This document shows, in pieces, positions 4,267 to 5,676 of a stretch of DNA of 5,676 bases; within the stretch, counting starts at the first letter, position 1; each line of letters starts with the position of its first letter. The DNA is from Bacteroidetes bacterium UBA4416 (GTDB lineage: Bacteria > Bacteroidota > Bacteroidia > B-17B0 > Aurantibacillaceae). The stretch spans positions 1 to 5,676 of the forward strand of contig DGQK01000047.1 of NCBI GenBank assembly GCA_002390745.1. The letters are read 5' to 3'. The translations under genes and the position numbers were made by a program. The notes below the pieces were generated by a model that searched no databases, was not told where the DNA came from, and was given only the letters and a program-made list of their open reading frames with translations.

Positions 4267-5676
4267 GTGAACCAATCCCCCGAACAAATAGCGCGCGATC
4301 ATATTGATGAACAGCTCACCGCCTGCGGCTGGCTTATCCAGGACAAAAAAAGGATCAATCTGAACGCTTCATTAGGAATAGCCATCAAAGAGTACCAAAC
4401 CGATGTAGGCCCTGCCGATTACGTCCTGTTTGTCAATAAAAAGCCCGTTGGGCTTATTGAAGCCAAACGCGAAGAGGAAGGGCATCACCTGACCAGCGTG
4501 GAAGAGCAATCGGCAGAATATGCCCTGGCTAAGCTCAAATACCTTAACCATGATCCACTGTCCTTTGTCTATGAAAGCACCGGTGCCATTACGCGTTTTA
4601 CCAACTACCGTGATGTAAAGCCGCGATCAAGAACGGTATTTACCTTTCACCGTCCCGAAACCTTTGAGCAGTGGATGAAGGAAGACAAAACCCTGAGGGC
4701 GCGCTTACATGATATTCCGGCATTACCCGAAGATGGCCTGCGGGATTGCCAGATTACCGCCATTACCAACCTGGAAAAGTCATTTAAAAGCCAGCGGCCG
4801 AAGGCGCTGATCCAGATGGCAACAGGCTCCGGTAAAACCTTTACCGCCATTTCATTCGTGTATCGCCTGTTGAAGTTTGCCAAAGCAAAGCGTATTTTAT
4901 TTTTAGTAGATACCAAAAACTTAGGCGAGCAGGCCGAAACAGAATTCCGGGCTTTTCAACCAAATGATGATAACCGTTTGTTTCCCGAGCTATATGGCGT
5001 CACCCGCCTTAGCAGCTCCTTTATCCCTACCGATAGCCAGGTATACATCAGTACCATTCAGCGGATGTATTCCATTTTGAAAGAAACAGAGCTGGATGAA
5101 AGCGCGGAGCAGGACAATCCTAACGAAAACCGCTTCGAGCCAAAAGATCCCATCCCGGTTGGTTATAATGAAAAAGTACCTATCGAGTTTTTTGATTTTA
5201 TAGTGATCGATGAGTGCCACCGGAGCATTTATAATTTATGGAAACAGGTGCTGGATTATTTCGACGTATTCCAGGTTGGCCTGACCGCCACACCCGACAA
5301 CCGCACCTTCGGTTATTTCAACCAAAACCTGGTATGCGACTATGGCTACGAAAAAGCGGTGATTGATGGCGTATTAGTGCCCTATAATGTTTTTACGGTT
5401 GAAACGGAAATAACAAAAAAAGGCAGCATTATTAAGCTGGGTGAAAAAGTCGACATGCGCGAACGGCTGACGCGTAAAAAATTCTGGCAGGCCCTGGACG
5501 AAGATGTGGAATACAGCGGCAAGCAGCTCGACAAAGACATCGTCAATCCAAGCACCATCCGCACCATTATCAGGGCCGTGAAAGAAAACCTGCCTGCCAT
5601 GTTTCCTGACCGGTTTGATGAGCAGGGGGCTTTTGAAGTACCCAAGCTGCTGATTTTTGCCAAAACCGATTCCCAC
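4267..5676 (+). CDS. hsdR: Type I restriction endonuclease subunit R (EcoEI-type), 3' end cut by window
   Basis: The first 470 codons are present and the frame stays open to the right edge; full-length relatives have roughly 800 or more residues. The protein is the motor and nuclease subunit of a type I restriction-modification complex, which translocates and cuts unmethylated foreign DNA. The N-terminal nuclease domain shows E42, D51 and E65-A-K67, the PD-(D/E)XK pattern. The SF2 helicase core shows Walker A ATGSGKT (185-191), DECH (315-318) and LTATP (339-343). The window ends in the segment VPKLLIFAKTDSH, typical of the EcoEI-like branch. The start must be the GTG at 4267: an in-frame stop lies at 4246-4248, no ATG lies between, and the next in-frame ATG is far inside the domain. 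No Shine-Dalgarno is visible, only an A-rich stretch. hsdM and hsdS are expected downstream but not seen. The gene is divergent from the FN3 gene. Confidence 0.95.
   Translation, partial: MNQSPEQIARDHIDEQLTACGWLIQDKKRINLNASLGIAIKEYQTDVGPADYVLFVNKKPVGLIEAKREEEGHHLTSVEEQSAEYALAKLKYLNHDPLSFVYESTGAITRFTNYRDVKPRSRTVFTFHRPETFEQWMKEDKTLRARLHDIPALPEDGLRDCQITAITNLEKSFKSQRPKALIQMATGSGKTFTAISFVYRLLKFAKAKRILFLVDTKNLGEQAETEFRAFQPNDDNRLFPELYGVTRLSSSFIPTDSQVYISTIQRMYSILKETELDESAEQDNPNENRFEPKDPIPVGYNEKVPIEFFDFIVIDECHRSIYNLWKQVLDYFDVFQVGLTATPDNRTFGYFNQNLVCDYGYEKAVIDGVLVPYNVFTVETEITKKGSIIKLGEKVDMRERLTRKKFWQALDEDVEYSGKQLDKDIVNPSTIRTIIRAVKENLPAMFPDRFDEQGAFEVPKLLIFAKTDSH

Noticed and set aside
4647..5676. Several minus-strand open frames of 76-100 codons
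   Set aside because: They lie antisense to hsdR, whose frame carries all the helicase motifs without interruption.

Overview
The window most likely comes from a member of the Bacteroidota, perhaps Chitinophagaceae or Sphingobacteriaceae. The evidence is an FN3-domain protein of a type I recall from that phylum, a short lipoprotein with an LVVSC lipobox, an ABC ATPase with the 'ASPYLEL' and 'CSNS..EEYAFC' variants, starts without a Shine-Dalgarno sequence, and AT-rich promoter-like boxes of the TAnnTTTG kind. The taxon is inferred from protein flavour, not from a marker gene.

Left part (1-1341, plus strand): a stand-alone ABC ATPase with a TTG start (86-718), a weak hairpin in the gap after it, and a SixA-type phosphohistidine phosphatase (847-1341).

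Middle part (1303-3371, minus strand): three genes read leftward. An FN3 protein (2772-3371) is closed by a strong GC-rich terminator (2705-2740). A lipoprotein with a concanavalin-like domain (1960-2655) follows. Last is a small protein resembling the circularly permuted papain fold (LRAT/NlpC-P60-like, 1303-1788); the usual catalytic Cys is Ala, and its 3' end overlaps the phosphatase gene tail to tail. Between the last two genes lies an AT-rich array of 7-bp repeats in inverted arrangement.

Right part (3372-5676): an 895-bp non-coding divergent region is followed by the first 470 codons of a type I restriction endonuclease subunit, hsdR (GTG start at 4267, open to the right edge). The non-coding region is the most unusual part. 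Next to the FN3 gene it holds a possible structured RNA leader (3397-3513) with a 13-bp outer stem, two inner hairpins and a U-rich tail. Next to hsdR it holds about 20 degenerate tandem units of 20/21 bp (3741-4153) with higher-order 41-bp and 82-bp periods, then a 16-bp palindrome (4178-4193).

The genes do not form one obvious pathway. The left side looks like ordinary housekeeping and envelope genes. The right side is the start of a restriction-modification (defence) locus whose M and S subunits would be expected beyond the window. No known complete novel system is visible; the repeat array and the leader are the best candidates for undescribed function.
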